In this document: positions 35,782 through 44,920 of the stretch, piece by piece
Layout: each line of letters starts with the position of its first letter
How positions within the stretch are numbered: position 1 is the stretch's first letter
Origin: Mesorhizobium amorphae
Lineage (GTDB): Bacteria; Pseudomonadota; Alphaproteobacteria; Rhizobiales; Rhizobiaceae
DNA length: 64,000 nt
Assembly: GCF_014843845.1 (NCBI RefSeq)
Contig: NZ_JHQS01000024.1
Coordinates: forward strand, 168,613-232,612
Direction: 5' to 3'
Position numbers and translations under genes: made by a program
The notes under the pieces: model-generated
The model's input: only the letters and a program-made list of their open reading frames with translations
The model's database searches: none
Told to the model about the DNA's origin: nothing

Positions 35782-36642
35782 ATGCGTTACATACGTCCGC
35801 TTTCAATCGAAGATGCCGTTGGCCTGCTGGCCGGGTCGGCCGGCACGGCCGCCATTCTCGCCGGGGGCAGCGACCTCTTGGTGAGGATGAAAGGCGGCTT
35901 TGTCGAACCCGACCTGATCGTCGACATAAAGGCGATCGAGGGCTTGAGCGAAATCAGGGAAACGGCCGACGGTTTCAGCATCGGTGCCGCTGTCCCCTGC
36001 GCCGTATTGGGAGAGAGCGCGGCGCTGAAGAAGGCATGGCCGGGCGTCGTCGAAGCGGCCAAGCTGATCGGCTCGAAGCAGGTGCAAGGACGCTGCACCA
36101 TCGTCGGCAATCTCTGCAACGCCTCGCCGGCGGCCGACAGCGTGCCGGCGCTGGTGGCCGCGGGCGCCAAGGCATTGGTTGCCGGGCCGGCAGGCAAGCG
36201 CACCATTCCCGTTGAGACCGTGCCGACCGGACCGGGCAAGACTTCGCTCGCCAAGGGCGAGATCATCGAGGCAATCCTGCTCGACAAGCGCCCGCCGCGT
36301 TCGGGCGATGCCTATCTGCGGTTCATTCCGCGCACGGAGATGGATATCGCGGTGGTCAGCGCCGGTGTGAACCTGACGCTCGATGAGCAAGGTGTCGTCA
36401 GGGTGGCCCGCGTGGCAGTGGGCGCTGCGGCACCCACGGTGCTTCTGGTGGAAGAGGCAGCCGAGGCCCTCATCGGCAGGACGCTGGACGAAGCGACGCT
36501 GGAGCGGCTCGCCAAGGTCTGCTCAGGCGCCTGCCGGCCCATTGACGACAAGCGGGGCACCATCGAGTTCAGAAGGAAGGTTGCGGGCGTGCTGGCCAAG
36601 CGGGCCACTACCACCGCCTATGCACGTGCAGGAGGCAAATGA
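35782..36642 (+). CDS. Molybdenum hydroxylase, FAD subunit (CoxM-like)
   Basis: A 286-residue FAD-binding subunit of a xanthine-oxidase-family hydroxylase. FAD motifs AGGSDLL (about 27-33) and the TIVGNLCNASPAAD segment (about 112-125) are present, with a C-terminal CoxM-type domain. AAGGGGAGACG precedes the ATG. The stop overlaps the next gene (ATGA). The 278 bp upstream hold no recognisable gene. Confidence 0.9.
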   Translation: MRYIRPLSIEDAVGLLAGSAGTAAILAGGSDLLVRMKGGFVEPDLIVDIKAIEGLSEIRETADGFSIGAAVPCAVLGESAALKKAWPGVVEAAKLIGSKQVQGRCTIVGNLCNASPAADSVPALVAAGAKALVAGPAGKRTIPVETVPTGPGKTSLAKGEIIEAILLDKRPPRSGDAYLRFIPRTEMDIAVVSAGVNLTLDEQGVVRVARVAVGAAAPTVLLVEEAAEALIGRTLDEATLERLAKVCSGACRPIDDKRGTIEFRRKVAGVLAKRATTTAYARAGGK

Positions 36643-37118
36643 TGGCTGGTGTTGCAGTCTCAACGACGATCAACGGCGACAGCGTCGAGTATCTCTGCCA
36701 GCCGGACGAGACGCTGCTCGACGTGCTGCGCGACCGCCTCGGGCTGACGGGCGCCAAGGAAGGCTGCGGCACCGGCGACTGCGGCGCCTGCAGCATCATC
36801 CTCGACGACCGGCTGGTGTGCTCCTGCCTCGTGCTGGGGGCTGAAGCCGAAGGCCGGCGCGTCGAGACCGTCGAGGGCATGGCGCATGGCGACAGGCTGC
36901 ACCCGCTGCAGCAGAAGTTCCTCGAGCACGCGGCCCTGCAATGCGGCATCTGCACGCCCGGCTTCCTGATCGCGGCCAAGGACCTTTTGGCCAAGAACCC
37001 CGACCCGACCGAGGAGGAAATCCGCTTCGGCCTCGCCGGGAACCTCTGCCGCTGCACCGGCTACGACAAGATCGTGCGCGCCGTCCAGGACGCGGCAAAC
37101 GTGATGAAGGGAGCCTGA
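36639..37118 (+). CDS. Molybdenum hydroxylase, 2Fe-2S subunit (CoxS-like)
   Basis: A 159-residue electron-transfer subunit with two 2Fe-2S clusters: a plant-ferredoxin motif EGCGTGDCGAC (Cys43, 48, 51, then 63), and the helical-domain motifs QCGICTPGF (Cys102, 105) and LCRCTGY (Cys137, 139). It is encoded between the FAD and molybdenum subunits, with overlapping or near-overlapping ends. Confidence 0.94.
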   Translation: MMAGVAVSTTINGDSVEYLCQPDETLLDVLRDRLGLTGAKEGCGTGDCGACSIILDDRLVCSCLVLGAEAEGRRVETVEGMAHGDRLHPLQQKFLEHAALQCGICTPGFLIAAKDLLAKNPDPTEEEIRFGLAGNLCRCTGYDKIVRAVQDAANVMKGA

Positions 37119-37119
37119 G

Positions 37120-39378
37120 ATGAATTTCGATCCGCGCTACTCCGGACGCAATTTCTCGTCCGTCGGCACGCGCCCGATCCGTCCCGACGGCGTCGACAAG
37201 GTGACGGGCCGCGCCCGCTACGGCGCCGACTTCAACATGGCCGGCCAGCTGGTCGGGCGCGTTCTCAGAAGCCCGCACGCGCATGCGAAAATCACGAAGA
37301 TCGACACCTCGAAAGCGGAGAAGCTTCCCGGCGTGAAGGCGGTGATCACCGCGGCCGATTTGCCGGACCTCACCGATGGCGATGCGTCCATGTATGACGT
37401 CCTCGACAACTGCATGGCGCGCGGCAAGGTGCTCTATGACGGCCACGCGGTGGCCGCGGTCGCCGCGGTCGACGCCCGCACGGCGAGGCAAGCGCTGAAG
37501 CTGATCGAGGTCTACTACGAGATACTGCCGCATGTCACCGATGTGGACGAGGCGATGAAGCACGCCGCGCCTCTCATCAACGACGCCATCTTCACCGAGG
37601 GCCTCGAGGAAAAGCCGGTAAAACCCTCCAATGTCACCAAGCGCAGCCAGTTCGGCCATGGCGATGTCCATCAGGGTTTCGGGCATGCCGATTTCATCGT
37701 CGAGCGCTCCTTCAAGACCGAGCAGACGCATCAGGGCTATATCGAGCCGCATGCCTGCGTGGCCAATGTCAGCTCCGACGGCACCGCCGACCTGTGGGTT
37801 TGCACGCAGGGCCATTTCGTCTACCGCCAGCACTGCGCTCAACTGCTTGGGCTCGAAGCCTCGAAGCTGCGCGTCACCTCCTCCGAGATCGGCGGCGGTT
37901 TTGGCGGTAAAACGCATGTCTGGGCGGAGCCGGTGGCGCTGGCGCTGTCGCGCAAGGCCGGACGGCCGGTGAAGCTGGTGATGACCCGCGAGGAGGTGTT
38001 CCGCGCCTCCGGCCCGACCAGCGCCACCTCGATCGACGTCAAGATCGGCGCCAGGAAAGACGGCACCATCACGGCGGCGGAAGCGACGCTGCGCTACACC
38101 AGCGGGCCTTATGCCGGCATGTGGGCAGAGCTCGGCGCGATGACGGCGTTCGCCTGCTACAAGCTCGATAACGTCAAGACCGTCGGCTACGAAGTGCTGG
38201 TCAACCGGCCGAAGACCGCGGCCTATCGCGCGCCCTCCGCGCCGATGGCGGCCTTCGCGGTGGAAAGTGCGGTCGACGAGCTCGCCAAGGAGATCGGCAT
38301 CGATCCGGTCGAGTTCCGCATCAAAAACGCCGCGCAGGAAGGCACCAGAGCCTCCTACGGCCCGGTCTACGGCCCGATCGGCATCGGCCCGACGCTGGAG
38401 GCGGCGAAGCACCATCCGCACATGAAGGCGCCGTTGGCGAAGAACCAGGGGCGCGGCATGGCCTGCGGCTTCTGGTTCAACTTCGGCGGCCAGACCTGCA
38501 CCGACCTGAACATTGGCATGGACGGCACGGTCTCGCTTGCCGTCGGCACGGTGGATGTCGGCGGTTCGCGCGCGTCGCTGTCGCTGGTGGCGGCGGAGGA
38601 GCTCGGCATCGACTATTCTCACGTAAAGGCGATCGTCGCCGACACCTCCTCCCTCGGTTACAACGACATGACCGACGGCAGCCGCGGCACCTTCTCCTCT
38701 TCAATGGCGACGATCTCGGCCGCCCGCAACGCCATCAAGGTGCTGCGCGACCGCGCCGCTCAGATGTGGGATATCCCCGTCGACGACGTGATCTGGGAAA
38801 ACGGCCAGGCGATCGCCAAAGGCGAGAAATACGGCAACCTGTCGCCGCTGTCTTTGAAGGAGATCGCCGCCCAGTCCGGCAAGACCGGCGGACCGATCGC
38901 CGGCCATAGCGAGCTCGTCGCCGACGGCGCAGGCGTGTCCTTCGCCACCCATATCTGCGATATCGAAGTCGACCCCGAGACCGGCGCCACCAGGGTGCTG
39001 CGCTACACCGTCATCCAGGACGCCGGCAAGGCGGTGCACCCGACCTATGTCGAAGGCCAGTACCAGGGCGGTGCCGCGCAAGGCATCGGCTGGGCGCTCA
39101 ACGAGGAGTATATCTACGGCAAGGACGGGCGGCTGCAGAATGCCGGCTTCCTCGACTACCGCATCCCGGTCTGCTCGGACCTGCCGATGATCGACACCCA
39201 GATCCTCGAGATCCCCAACCCCAACCACCCCTACGGCGTGCGCGGCGTCGGCGAGACGTCGATCGTGCCGCCGCTGGCAGCAATCGCCAATGCGGTGTCG
39301 AATGCCGTGGGCGTGCGGATGACGCATATCCCGATGTCACCGCCGCGCATCCTGGCGGCGCTCGAGGCGGAAGGCTGA
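37120..39378 (+). CDS. Molybdenum hydroxylase, large molybdopterin subunit
   Basis: A 752-residue catalytic subunit of the xanthine-oxidase family. The molybdenum-site segments GGGFGGKTHVWAEP and GVRGVGETS (catalytic Glu712) are intact. The active-site loop reads AYRAPSAPMA (368-377), not the AYRCSFR of true CO dehydrogenase or the AYRGAGR of form-II proteins, so CO is not the expected substrate. A heterocycle or aldehyde is more likely, but the substrate cannot be named. Confidence 0.9.
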   Translation: MNFDPRYSGRNFSSVGTRPIRPDGVDKVTGRARYGADFNMAGQLVGRVLRSPHAHAKITKIDTSKAEKLPGVKAVITAADLPDLTDGDASMYDVLDNCMARGKVLYDGHAVAAVAAVDARTARQALKLIEVYYEILPHVTDVDEAMKHAAPLINDAIFTEGLEEKPVKPSNVTKRSQFGHGDVHQGFGHADFIVERSFKTEQTHQGYIEPHACVANVSSDGTADLWVCTQGHFVYRQHCAQLLGLEASKLRVTSSEIGGGFGGKTHVWAEPVALALSRKAGRPVKLVMTREEVFRASGPTSATSIDVKIGARKDGTITAAEATLRYTSGPYAGMWAELGAMTAFACYKLDNVKTVGYEVLVNRPKTAAYRAPSAPMAAFAVESAVDELAKEIGIDPVEFRIKNAAQEGTRASYGPVYGPIGIGPTLEAAKHHPHMKAPLAKNQGRGMACGFWFNFGGQTCTDLNIGMDGTVSLAVGTVDVGGSRASLSLVAAEELGIDYSHVKAIVADTSSLGYNDMTDGSRGTFSSSMATISAARNAIKVLRDRAAQMWDIPVDDVIWENGQAIAKGEKYGNLSPLSLKEIAAQSGKTGGPIAGHSELVADGAGVSFATHICDIEVDPETGATRVLRYTVIQDAGKAVHPTYVEGQYQGGAAQGIGWALNEEYIYGKDGRLQNAGFLDYRIPVCSDLPMIDTQILEIPNPNHPYGVRGVGETSIVPPLAAIANAVSNAVGVRMTHIPMSPPRILAALEAEG

Positions 39379-39623
39379 TGGTCGAAGTGACGCTCTGGGG
39401 GTCGCTTGGAACGGCCGCCGGAGGCAAGAACAAGGTCGACGTCGAGGCCAAGGACATAAGGGAGCTGTTCAGAAAACTGGGTGAGCAGTATCCCGGCCTC
39501 GAGCCCTGGATCGATCGCGGTATCGCTGTCTCCATCGACGGGGTGATCTATCGCGACACCTGGTCGAAGGAATTGCCACAAGGCGCTGAAATTTTCCTGC
39601 TGCCGCGTCTCGCCGGGGGGTAA
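39378..39623 (+). CDS. MoaD/ThiS-like sulfur carrier protein
   Basis: An 81-residue beta-grasp protein ending in LLPRLAGG, with the C-terminal Gly-Gly needed for thiocarboxylate formation. Its start overlaps the large-subunit stop (TGATG), so it is made with the molybdenum hydroxylase. A dedicated carrier in such an operon suggests a role in molybdopterin sulfur insertion or in maturation of this enzyme; this is inference. Confidence 0.8.
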   Translation: MVEVTLWGSLGTAAGGKNKVDVEAKDIRELFRKLGEQYPGLEPWIDRGIAVSIDGVIYRDTWSKELPQGAEIFLLPRLAGG

Positions 39624-39739
39624 CTACCATCGACGACCAGCGGCTCTGCGTTTCCGCGAAACGATGAACCGGTCCAGGGTCGACACCAGTGTATGCGCAC
39701 CAGCTCGCGTTCAATCGGCGAGAGGGATAAACTGACGGC

Positions 39740-40117
39740 ATGCAAATGCGCGCGCTCGATCATATTGTGCTCTGTGTTAGCGATATTGCAACCACGTGCC
39801 GATTCTACGAGCGCGTGCTGAACATGCAGTCGCGGGAAGAACGTCCCGGCAAATGGTCGCTGTACTTCGGTATGAACAAGATCAGCCTGCAGGATGCCCG
39901 CGCATCGCCAGCCATTGCACGCGACACCGTTCCGGGAAGCGGCAACTTCTGTTTGCTAACCGATACTCCGATGGATGCGGTCATCCTGCATCTTGAGCGT
40001 CATGGCATAGCGATTGTGGACGGGCCAGGCGAGCGGGCCGGTGCGCTGGGTGCACTCCTGTCGGTCTACTTCAAGGACCCCGACGGCAACCTCATTGAGG
40101 TGAGCAATCAACTCTAG
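39740..40117 (+). CDS. VOC family protein (glyoxalase/dioxygenase fold)
   Basis: A 125-residue vicinal-oxygen-chelate protein. It starts LDHIVLCVSDIATTCRFYERVL and ends with VYFKDPDGNLIEVSNQL, giving the typical His and Glu metal ligands at the two ends. The nearest characterised group, from memory, is the YwkD/glyoxalase-like set. The substrate is unknown. It is 116 bp downstream of the molybdenum hydroxylase operon. Confidence 0.88.
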   Translation: MQMRALDHIVLCVSDIATTCRFYERVLNMQSREERPGKWSLYFGMNKISLQDARASPAIARDTVPGSGNFCLLTDTPMDAVILHLERHGIAIVDGPGERAGALGALLSVYFKDPDGNLIEVSNQL

Positions 40118-40243
40118 GACAGCATCTGGCTGCGGCTGGCCTTCCCTTCGACTCCAGATAAATATTCTGTCCTTCCTTTGTAAGGCTGGCATCTGGGTTG
40201 ACGGTCGGAAAAGCGCCGTCGCGCCAGTTGTGTGCGCACCTCA

Positions 40244-40918
40244 TTAGACGGTTTCGAGCCGGCTGAACCGAACCGGGATGAGTTTCCGAGTCTCGAGTTG
40301 CCCTACCGCATCCTTGTCGATGGTAGTCAGAAACTGTACTCCTTCAGACACCAAAGGCAGAACCAGACGTCCCGCTGGCTTGAGCTGCTCCAGCAAAGCT
40401 GGCGGCGTCCGCTCAGCCGCCACGCTAAGCAAGATCTTGTCGAATGGGGCATGCTCGGACCAGCCGCGAGACCCGTCTCCGACACGAATGGCAACATTGG
40501 AAAAGCCAATGCCCTGCAGCAAAATCTCGGCATGGCTTGCGAATTCCTCGATGATCTCGACGCTCCAAACTTGTCCGGCGAGTTCCGCGAGGATTGCCGT
40601 TTGGTAGCCCAGGCCAGTGCCGATCTCGAGCACTGCCTCGTGCGGCTGAGGAGCGAGGAGATCGGTCATCAGAGCGACAATGAAGGGTTGCGAGACGGTC
40701 TTATCAAAACCGATCGGCAGCGGCATGTCCTGGTAGGCATAGGGCGCCAGCGGGGCTGGCACGAAGAGATGCCGCGGAACCCGCCGCATCGATGCCATCA
40801 CCCGCTCATCGAGCGTTGCCTTGCCGAGTTCTTCACTTGCAAGGTCGGCATGGATCGCAATCACCTCGACCATGTGCCTGCGTAGAACTGCCAGATGCTC
40901 TTCATTCATCGGCTTCAT
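40244..40918 (-). CDS. pcm: Protein-L-isoaspartate O-methyltransferase
   Basis: A 224-residue SAM-dependent repair enzyme that methylates isoaspartyl residues in aged proteins. Motifs: RVPRHLFVP and KTVSQPFIVALM before motif I, LEIGTGLGYQTAILAEL (SAM site) and PAGRLVLPL near the C-terminus. The start gives MKPMNEEHLAVL. Confidence 0.93.
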   Translation of the reverse strand: MKPMNEEHLAVLRRHMVEVIAIHADLASEELGKATLDERVMASMRRVPRHLFVPAPLAPYAYQDMPLPIGFDKTVSQPFIVALMTDLLAPQPHEAVLEIGTGLGYQTAILAELAGQVWSVEIIEEFASHAEILLQGIGFSNVAIRVGDGSRGWSEHAPFDKILLSVAAERTPPALLEQLKPAGRLVLPLVSEGVQFLTTIDKDAVGQLETRKLIPVRFSRLETV

Positions 40919-41292
40919 GACGGTGGGACGTTCCTCAACCAGTCTGCTGCCAGATAGCTTTATATCCTGTTCGTCTTGTCACTGTAACGCCCGCCATCAT
41001 TTTCCAGTGAGAGCCTGCGGCAAGCGCGGGTGACTTGGGGCCGTCCGATATTCAAGCACTTGCAGCGCGGATGGTAACGCCGGGACGACGAACTCCAAGC
41101 ATGGTCGCCACGCGGCACGGTCTCGTTGACATGGTGCAGCCCTGCCAGCAGGTCGCGATCAAGGATGGAGCCCTCCGCGGTTGCTTACCGTGTAGTTACA
41201 ACTGAATACGCAAATCAGCTCCTGCTAGAAATCAAATCTTCAGGATAGCTTGGCATCCTTGCGCATCGCCGACGACCGGATGGCTCGGATGG
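40919..41292. other. Gene-free stretch
   Basis: A 374-bp gap between pcm and the broken GGDEF gene. Neither strand carries a frame with recognisable protein features, a convincing ribosome site or a terminator. It may be decayed sequence. Confidence 0.4.
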
Positions 41293-42249
41293 ATGTTCAG
41301 GAGAAAGCAGCTTAAGGGCCTATCGATTGTGTCAGATCGGATGCACCTCGAAGTGCAGGTTGATCCTGCCATAGCTGCAGAAGTTGACCGACTTCTGGCG
41401 CGCCGCACGCGCGATATCCGCCTCAAAGGCGAGATCAAACGCCTGTTTCGAGCGCGTGTCTGGTCGCAAACGGCGAAGATCATCCGCGCCTGGATGATCT
41501 GGGTGGCCTTTCTGGATGTGCTGACCCTGGCGCTCAACATGTTGATGCTTCCAAGGGCGATCGCGCTGTCGATGCTCCTGCCTGGCGCCATCATTCCGCC
41601 CGTCGTTATGGCCATCGTCCTTGTCTGGCGAAAACCGCAGGCGCCCTGGCTCCAAGGGGCTTCGCTGATCGCAGGCATGTTCCTCATCTTGTTGTCGATT
41701 GCTTTGGTCGGCGTAAGCGCTGGTGGCGAGTTCTACGAACGGCACTTGAACATCATGCTGTTCGTGGCCATTACAGCCATCATCATCTTCGGCATCCCGC
41801 TGGCCTGGACGGTAACTATTGCCGCATTGGCGCTCGGTCTTTATCTCGTTTTTCAACTGCAGAACCCGGGCATCGAATTTGGGAGCGCCGTGGCCGCGAC
41901 GCTGTTTTTCGCCAGCGGTATCTTCGCAACGGTCGCCGCGCGGCGCATCATGACAATTCTCGCTCAGAAGACTTTCCTATTTGAGCTTCGCGACCGACGC
42001 AGGGTCGCCGAACTGGCGGAAGCGAACGATCGGCTGGAACTCCTGGCGCGTACCGATCCGCTCACCGGCATCGCCAACCGGCGCTGGATGACGGAAACGC
42101 TCGACCGCCTATGGGGCGGTGGCAGAAAATGCCCCGACGGTGCCGCTATGCTGATGTGCGACATTGACGACTTCAAAACCGGCCGGAACCGAGTGCTGCT
42201 CCACAGACAGGAGTCATTCGGGCGCAAACATATTCAGTCGACACGGTGA
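41293..42249 (+). pseudogene. Diguanylate cyclase gene with internal deletion in the GGDEF domain
   Basis: The frame encodes a cytoplasmic N-terminus, six membrane helices (about residues 65-220) and the start of a GGDEF domain (RTDPLTGIANRRW, then MCDIDDFK). It then jumps directly to TGRNRVLLH, the sequence that ends a GGDEF domain. About 110 residues, including the GGDEF signature, are missing, and the original stop after LLH has changed (TGA to AGA), adding a short random tail. No cyclase activity is expected. The last 78 bp match the 3' end of another GGDEF gene at 63636-63713, in inverted orientation. Confidence 0.85.
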
Positions 42250-42253
42250 TGCC
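42176..42253 (+). repeat. Inverted repeat of GGDEF 3' ends, copy 1
   Basis: From ACCGGCCG through GAGTGCTGCTCCAC to ATTCAGTCGACACGGTGATGCC, this matches the reverse complement of 63636-63713 with few differences. Similarity stops sharply after GATGCC. The partner is the 3' end of the GGDEF gene at the right edge of the window. Confidence 0.75.
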
Positions 42254-42389
42254 GTTGTAGGCCGCGACGCGTGCTGCGGCGGTAGTGCTTCTACGTCGGC
42301 ACTACCGCTGCGCCTGACAATGCCGAGGTCCTCCACAGGGACCGTATCTTCATGGCTGCACTCTTCGTTGTCTCGTCAAGTCGTCGTCG

Positions 42390-44828
42390 TCACATGCGGC
42401 AGCGCAGAGCTTCGGGGTCGTAGGGCGATTCCGCGATCACCCGCGCCTTGCGCATCTCGCCGAGGATCGGCACCTCCAGTTCCGTGCCCAGCTTACCGAG
42501 TTCCACCGGCAGCAGGGCAAAGGCGACGTCGTGGCCGAGCGTATAGGCATAGCTGCCGGAGGTGATGCGGCCGACAAGCCTGCCCTCGTGATGGACGCCC
42601 TCGTGGATGAGTGAGCTCGCGCCATCCGTGTCGATGGCGATCGTCACCGATCGCTGCCTCACACCTTCCTGCTGCTGGCGCACGAGTGCCGCCTTGCCAA
42701 TGAAATCGCCCTTGTCCAGCCGGATGAAGCGATCGAGGTTGCTTTCCCAGGCGCTCAACTCCGGGTTCATGTCGCGGTACATGGCGCGATAGGATTTTTC
42801 GAGCCGCAGCGATTCAAGCGCATGCAAGCCTATGAGCCGCAGGCCGTGGGGTTCGCCGGCCGCTAGCAGTGCCTCGAGAAGATGACGCTGGTAGCACAGC
42901 GGATGGTAGAGTTCCCAGCCGAGCTCACCTTCATAGTTGATGCGCAGCAGACGGACATCCGTGGCCAACCCCACCGTGCCGGACTTCACGCCGAACCACG
43001 GAAACGCCTCGTTGGACAGATCGATCTCGGTCAGCCCCTGCAGAACCTCGCGTGCCTTCGGGCCAACGATCGTGAAGCAGCCGCGCTCGTTCGTGACATT
43101 GCGGAGCTGCACGCTGCCGTCCTTGGGCAACAGCTTCGACAGATCGTCGAAATTCCAGCGTTCGGCGCGCGGCGTGGAGATGAGGTAGAAGGTGCCGTCC
43201 TGCAGGCGTGAAATCGTATATTCCGCTTGCACACCGCCGTTCTTCGTAAGGTGATGGCTGAGATTGACGCGGCCGATCTTCGGCAGTCGGTTTGCGAGGA
43301 TACCATCCAGCCACGCTTCGGCGCCCGGACCGGAGACCTCGAACTTCGTCATTGGTGTCATTTCGACGAGACCTACGGCGGTGCGCACGGCCCTCACCTC
43401 CTCGCCGACATAGTGACCTTTCTGGGTCCACCGCCAGCTATACTGATCCTTCGCCTCCACGCCTTCCGGCGCGAACCAGTTCGGCATTTCCCAGCCGTTG
43501 AGCACGCCCCAGACCGCACCGCGCCTGGTCAGAATATCGTAGGAGGGTGCGGTCTTCTGCGGGCGGGCTGCCGGCATGTCCTGGTAGGGATAGTGCAGTT
43601 CGGCGTGCGTCCCCCAGCATTCGCGCACCTTCTGCCGCGTCCACTCCTTGTTGGCGTAGTCACCGAAGCGGCGCGGATCGATTTCGGACGTGTCGAGGCT
43701 GTTCGCACCCTCGACGATGCGTTCCGAGAGATAGTAGCCGATTGCACCGCCCCAGAGGATGCCTCCCGCAACGCCTTCCGCGAGCCAGACATTCTCCAGC
43801 CCCCAGGCCGGACCGACCAGCGGCAGTTCGTCGGCCGTCATCTGGAACGGGCCTCGAACGTTCGCCTTGATGCCGACGCGACCGAGCGCCGGCACGAGGT
43901 CCAAGGCACGCTCCCAGTTCCAGGCGACCGCGTCGAAATCCTCTTCGAGCAGGTCCGCGCCGAACGATTCAGGAACGCCGTTTTCGGCGAAGAGCTTCAG
44001 GCGTTCCGTCTTCTCGTAGGGTCCGAACATCAGCCCGTCGCCTTCTTCGCGCAGGTAGCCTTCGTAACCTTCGTCGCGCAGGATCGGCATTTCCGGCAGG
44101 CCCTGGCGCTTGCGCTCCACCACTTCGGGAACCGCATTGGTGATCCAGTACTGGTGGACGATAGGGATTGCCGGGATTTCCAGGCCGAGCATGGCGCCCG
44201 TCTGGCGTGCATAGTTGCCGGTCGCCGAAATGACGTGTTCGCAGGTGATTTCGCCCTGATTGGTGAGGATCTTCCATTCTCCGCCCGGGATGCGCTCGAA
44301 GCCGCGCACTTCGGTGTTGAGGTAGATCTTCGCGCCCCGGTCGCGGGCGCCCCTGGCCATGGCCTGCGTCACGTCCGCCGGTGCGATGTGCCCGTCATCG
44401 GGATGGTAGAGAGCGGCCCGCATCTCCTTGTTTTCGAGCAGTGGCCAGAGCTCACGCGCCTCCTGCGGTGTCACCAGTTCCGCGCGGATGCCCTGCACCG
44501 CTGCGACACTCATGTAGCTCTTGTATTCATCCAGGCGGTCTTGCGTGTTGGCGATGCGCAGCTGGCCGCACTTGTGCCAGCCCACATGCTGACCGGTTTC
44601 CGCTTCGAGACCTTCGTAGATTTCTATCGTCTTGGCGATCATGCGGCCGATATTGATGCTGCGCATGTAGGAGGGAATGAGGCCGGCGGCATGCCAGGTC
44701 GATCCGGCCGTAAGCTGTGTGCGTTCCAGAAGAGCGACGTCGGTCCAACCGCGTTTCGTAAGACCGTAGAGGATGGCGGCGCCGACACAACCACCGCCGA
44801 TGACTACAGCGCGAGCATGAGTTTGCAT
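42390..44828 (-). CDS. Dimethylglycine/sarcosine dehydrogenase-like FAD oxidoreductase
   Basis: An 812-residue two-part enzyme. The N-terminal FAD domain has VVIGGGCVGAAI and AGSTWHAAGL, where the histidine (His46) is the residue that binds FAD covalently in dimethylglycine dehydrogenases. The C-terminal half (from about residue 430) is a GcvT-like folate-binding domain (EVSGPGAEAWLDGILANRLP, GELGWELYHPL, LDKGDFIGKAAL). The expected reaction is oxidative demethylation of a methylated amine, with transfer of the carbon to tetrahydrofolate. It is divergent from a LysR regulator gene that presumably controls it. Confidence 0.9.
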   Translation of the reverse strand: MQTHARAVVIGGGCVGAAILYGLTKRGWTDVALLERTQLTAGSTWHAAGLIPSYMRSINIGRMIAKTIEIYEGLEAETGQHVGWHKCGQLRIANTQDRLDEYKSYMSVAAVQGIRAELVTPQEARELWPLLENKEMRAALYHPDDGHIAPADVTQAMARGARDRGAKIYLNTEVRGFERIPGGEWKILTNQGEITCEHVISATGNYARQTGAMLGLEIPAIPIVHQYWITNAVPEVVERKRQGLPEMPILRDEGYEGYLREEGDGLMFGPYEKTERLKLFAENGVPESFGADLLEEDFDAVAWNWERALDLVPALGRVGIKANVRGPFQMTADELPLVGPAWGLENVWLAEGVAGGILWGGAIGYYLSERIVEGANSLDTSEIDPRRFGDYANKEWTRQKVRECWGTHAELHYPYQDMPAARPQKTAPSYDILTRRGAVWGVLNGWEMPNWFAPEGVEAKDQYSWRWTQKGHYVGEEVRAVRTAVGLVEMTPMTKFEVSGPGAEAWLDGILANRLPKIGRVNLSHHLTKNGGVQAEYTISRLQDGTFYLISTPRAERWNFDDLSKLLPKDGSVQLRNVTNERGCFTIVGPKAREVLQGLTEIDLSNEAFPWFGVKSGTVGLATDVRLLRINYEGELGWELYHPLCYQRHLLEALLAAGEPHGLRLIGLHALESLRLEKSYRAMYRDMNPELSAWESNLDRFIRLDKGDFIGKAALVRQQQEGVRQRSVTIAIDTDGASSLIHEGVHHEGRLVGRITSGSYAYTLGHDVAFALLPVELGKLGTELEVPILGEMRKARVIAESPYDPEALRCRM

Positions 44829-44920
44829 TGAGAGGCTCCCTCGAATTGGTTTTGCAACCTACAAACGCCTTACCGACCTGTAATGTTGATAAAAATTGTC
44901 GAGCGGCATAACTTGAAATT

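Noticed and set aside
35782..39378. Carbon monoxide dehydrogenase
   Set aside because: The large-subunit active-site loop is AYRAPSAPM, without the CO-specific cysteine motif.
43227..44831. Long plus-strand frame of 534 codons
   Set aside because: It is antisense to the dimethylglycine-dehydrogenase-like gene; no recognisable domain.
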